A stretch of DNA of 54,845 nt from an uncultured Mycoplasmatota bacterium (GTDB lineage Bacteria; Bacillota_I; Bacilli_A; RF39; UBA660). The notes beneath the pieces were generated by a model. It saw nothing but the letters and a program-made list of their open reading frames with translations. It was not told where the DNA came from and made no database searches. Location: assembly GCA_900553855.1 (NCBI GenBank), contig USFG01000009.1, positions 1 to 54,845 on the forward strand. The letters run 5' to 3'. Position numbers and translations under genes: made by a program. Positions 52,320-54,845 of this stretch are shown piece by piece (position 1 is the stretch's first letter; each line of letters opens with the position of its first letter).

Positions 52320-53051
52320 TTTTCTTACCCATTTAGCAATAAGTACTATATTTGAATTAACAGGTGTATTAAATTCATATAATTCACCATCTAAATACCA
52401 ACCAGCAAATACATAACCTTCTCTAACAGGATCAACAGGTTTTCCAACTATACTATATTTACTAACATAAACAGTAGTAACATCAGATCCCATATTTCTA
52501 TTAAAGATTACAGCAAATTTTGCTTGTGTAGTTGTTGTTGTAGTCGTAGGTTTTACTGTTGTAGTAATCTTCTTAGCAGTTGTTGTAGTTTTTTTAGTAG
52601 TAGTCGTAGTTGTTGTTGTAGTTGTTGTACTATCTTCACAATTATCAATACATCCTAAATAACTATATGAAGTATTCTTCTCTTCACCACATATTAATGT
52701 AGTTTCGAGTTCATAACCTTTTGATTTTTTTATAATCTTAATATAACTATCATCTTCATTACAAGTATTTTTACCTACTTTCAAAGTATCAATTTTATTA
52801 TTTGAAACTAAATCCTTTAATGAAACCTTAATAGTATCTCCAACATCCTTAGGTAAATTATCTTTATTAAAATAACCACTTCCAACATCTTTAAGTTTAG
52901 TTAGGTTATTCTTAAATTCAGTACTATAATTATCTTTCTTTTTACCTAATGGAAAAATCCATAATATAATTACTAACACTATTAATATAATAAGTATTTT
53001 AATAATTAATCCTTTCCAATTAAATTTTTTCTTTTCATTACTTTCATACAT
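52317..53051 (-). CDS. Membrane-anchored InlB-repeat surface protein
   Basis: The 244-residue protein has an N-terminal anchor (about 12-32), a short exported domain with three Cys residues (about 40-140), a Thr/Lys-rich stalk made largely of TTTTTT and TKKTTTT runs (about 142-172) and a C-terminal InlB-type B-repeat/Flg_new domain. That repeat shows KFAVIFNRNMG, the central REGYVFAGWYLDGE and the end VLIAKWVRK. It is displayed outside the membrane. It has its own consensus promoter (53079-53107). Confidence 0.85.
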   Translation of the reverse strand: MYESNEKKKFNWKGLIIKILIILIVLVIILWIFPLGKKKDNYSTEFKNNLTKLKDVGSGYFNKDNLPKDVGDTIKVSLKDLVSNNKIDTLKVGKNTCNEDDSYIKIIKKSKGYELETTLICGEEKNTSYSYLGCIDNCEDSTTTTTTTTTTTKKTTTTAKKITTTVKPTTTTTTTQAKFAVIFNRNMGSDVTTVYVSKYSIVGKPVDPVREGYVFAGWYLDGELYEFNTPVNSNIVLIAKWVRK

Positions 53052-53078
53052 AAGTCATTCCCCCATAACTTGTAAGTT

Positions 53079-53107
53079 ATAATAACACTATATCATTCAA
53101 TTGTCAA
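53079..53107 (-). promoter_or_regulatory. Sigma-A promoter of the InlB-repeat gene
   Basis: On the minus strand TTGACA and TATTAT are separated by 17 nt, about 30 nt upstream of the gene's start, with a GGGGG ribosome binding site. Confidence 0.8.
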
Positions 53108-53218
53108 TTTTAATTTTTATATACCATCAACACAATTGTTTCTAATCCATTCTTTAATATTTTTTCTTTACTAACTATTAAATTTATTTTTCTTTTATTT
53201 AATGATTAAAATAAAACA

Positions 53219-54845
53219 TTACCACTTACAGCCTGCAGGTATACAACAACACCATTTTTCACCTGTTTTAATATCTTTCCAATGATATTCATAAACACCA
53301 GATGTACCAGTCTCACCAGTATTTCCGCAATAACAACCACCTGATGGTTGCTTGCGTGTCACACATTGACACTTGTTTTCGGAGTTGCCAGAAGATTCCC
53401 CAATACTACAAGATTCAGTTGTAGGTGCTACACAATTATAATCCGTATATTTTTTATCTACTATTGTTATTGTCCTTGTTCCTTTAGAACCACTTACTTT
53501 GACACAATTTGTTTTTATTGTTTTTTGATTACTTTTTTCACATAATTTATACCATTTTGCAAATACTTCCATGTCACTTGTAACTTTAATATTTTCATTT
53601 ATTTGTTTTTCTTTATTATCTTTCCATCCTTCAAAATAGAATTCTTTTTTTGAAGGATTTAAATATGAAGGGGAATTTAATGCATCTTTAAAAATACTTC
53701 CATATTTTATATAAACATCAATTATTGAAATAGTATTACTAAATATTCCTGAATTAGCATTAAATCGTATTTTTACGTTTAATTTATAAATTCCATCATT
53801 ATATTCATTTAATTTATTATCATATTCTTCAAAAATATTTTTAACAAACACATAAAATTTTATTTCTGAATAATTTTTATAATCAGCCATTTCTTCTTCA
53901 ATATTAATATTCTTAATTATTGTGTATGTTGTCTTATTATCTTTAATTGTTCCATTATCTAATTCAATCCAATTATTATTTAATTGTTTAATTCCATTTA
54001 CTTCTCTTGCTTCATCACCACATTTATTAATTAAATTACCTAAATCAACTGTAACATCTGATTTAACACCAACAATACAATATTTTAATTTAACATCATT
54101 TTTTTCTATAACACTTAAATTTAATACAGCATCATTTGTACTAAAATTTGCATCAGTTTCATTTTTTTGTGGTTTAACACTAAAAGTACTAATCACAGGT
54201 TTACTTGGTCTAACAGTTATTGTTCTTTCAGCACTTTTCTTTTCTACATTTTCTTGATTTAATAGTTCATTATAATTTTTAGTATATTCATATCTTATTT
54301 TATAAGTTCCAATTTTATCACTAGATAAATTTATGTTAGTACATTCATCACCATTTTCCATATATGCTTTAATATTTTGCCTTGGAACTAATATTTCGTG
54401 AGAATTATTATTATCTATAACTGGAGTGCCATCTGGATTTATTAATTGTAAACTTCTAGTATTTATTTCTATATAGCATAAATCATCTGTTGTATCTCCA
54501 TACATTACACTATAATTTAAAGTGTATAAATATGCTTCTTTATTATCATTAGTATATGGATATACTACTATTAATTCATGATCACTATCATAAAATACTT
54601 GTATTTCTTCGTTTTTACCTACTTTTTCATTCGTATTCGGATTAACTAAATTATCATTTAAATATCCATTATCTACTAAATCTCCAATAGTTATAATCTT
54701 AAATGAATTATCATTTAAATCATTTATTATATCTACCGTATTATTAACATACAACATAGCAGCAGATTTAATTTTTTCAACATATTCATCATAATTTTTT
54801 ATATTATTATCTTTAAATACTCTATTTAAAGAAATAGCTATTACT
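53219..54845 (-). CDS. Prepilin-like surface protein with InlB repeat and Cys-rich tail, partial
   Basis: The reading frame continues past the right window edge; 29 codons lie upstream of the first internal ATG at 54757, with no stop. The visible start VIAISLNRVFKDNN followed by a helix ending KIKSAAMLYVNNT looks like the end of a type IV prepilin hydrophobic helix, so the prepilin signal should be just outside. The rest holds Ig-like strands, an InlB-type repeat (near 54757-relative residues 330-405, FYFEGWKDNKE to EVFAKWYK) and about 108 C-terminal residues with 12 Cys, including CQC and CCC. It resembles the giant prepilin-like protein at 13846-17049 in plan. Confidence 0.75.
   Translation of the reverse strand, partial: VIAISLNRVFKDNNIKNYDEYVEKIKSAAMLYVNNTVDIINDLNDNSFKIITIGDLVDNGYLNDNLVNPNTNEKVGKNEEIQVFYDSDHELIVVYPYTNDNKEAYLYTLNYSVMYGDTTDDLCYIEINTRSLQLINPDGTPVIDNNNSHEILVPRQNIKAYMENGDECTNINLSSDKIGTYKIRYEYTKNYNELLNQENVEKKSAERTITVRPSKPVISTFSVKPQKNETDANFSTNDAVLNLSVIEKNDVKLKYCIVGVKSDVTVDLGNLINKCGDEAREVNGIKQLNNNWIELDNGTIKDNKTTYTIIKNINIEEEMADYKNYSEIKFYVFVKNIFEEYDNKLNEYNDGIYKLNVKIRFNANSGIFSNTISIIDVYIKYGSIFKDALNSPSYLNPSKKEFYFEGWKDNKEKQINENIKVTSDMEVFAKWYKLCEKSNQKTIKTNCVKVSGSKGTRTITIVDKKYTDYNCVAPTTESCSIGESSGNSENKCQCVTRKQPSGGCYCGNTGETGTSGVYEYHWKDIKTGEKWCCCIPAGCKW

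Noticed and set aside
52540..52630. CRISPR-like or microsatellite repeat of GTTGTTGTAGT units
   Set aside because: These are in-frame Thr codons of the stalk in the InlB-repeat protein, not spacer-repeat structure.

Overview
The window is AT-rich DNA from a low-GC Gram-positive (Bacillota) anaerobe that forms spores. The evidence is a gerA-type germinant receptor operon, a CotJ spore-coat operon, a CwlJ/SleB-like cortex hydrolase, an oxygen-sensitive class III ribonucleotide reductase (NrdD/NrdG), GG-rich ribosome binding sites and many near-consensus sigma-A promoters (for example TTGACA-17-TATAAT at 6508-6536). AT content and gene content resemble uncultured gut Bacilli/Clostridia lineages, but I cannot name a genus. 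No rRNA, insertion sequence or CRISPR array is visible.

Layout. 1-1.2 kb: a tRNA-Lys cut by the window edge, a tRNA-Arg, a small structured RNA with its own promoter and terminator, and a gene relic. 1.3-7.4 kb: gerA-gerC-gerB, bracketed by two paralogous HEXXH proteins of unknown family, then an L,D-transpeptidase. 7.4-9.8 kb: a PLP enzyme, a short-chain dehydrogenase and a small membrane protein in one overlapping operon. 9.9-13.8 kb: nrdD-nrdG-dut, divergent from a Crp/Fnr-type regulator across an 18-bp palindrome. 13.8-17.9 kb: a giant prepilin-like repeat protein with a membrane-anchored partner. 18-20.5 kb: an SsuABC/TauABC-like importer.

20.5-28.1 kb is an accessory island: a RhuM relic, a RhuM + Shedu (SduA) cassette bracketed by degenerate direct repeats derived partly from the importer permease 3' end, a 598-codon-class unknown protein, and an overlapping transglutaminase-like/RhuM/Fic operon. 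A third intact RhuM, fused to a Fic/Doc domain, lies at 33.5 kb under a promoter containing a LexA-like box. The three intact RhuM genes and the relic all carry a long, near-perfect inverted repeat at the same codon position, with different arm sequences that stay complementary. I regard this as the most unusual signal here.

28.4-42 kb: a lipoprotein, a small XRE regulator, an ABC exporter operon with a DUF6056-like membrane protein, an envelope lipid operon (PAP2 phosphatase, SDR, UppP, membrane-anchored protein), the cortex hydrolase, tRNA-Trp, a YcxB-like protein, a small double-leader-like peptide, and the CotJ operon in which CotJA and CotJB appear fused. 42-55 kb: a Ca-type P-type ATPase, a glycine-rich anchored surface protein, a CYTH protein with a CBS-type inorganic pyrophosphatase, a D,D-carboxypeptidase, an XRE membrane protein, uvrB, and two further surface proteins with InlB-type repeats. 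The last of these is a prepilin-like gene running off the right edge.

Most genes have clear family motifs. Functions of the HEXXH pair, the RhuM proteins, the 23.8-25.6 kb protein and the double-leader peptide are not known from the sequence.
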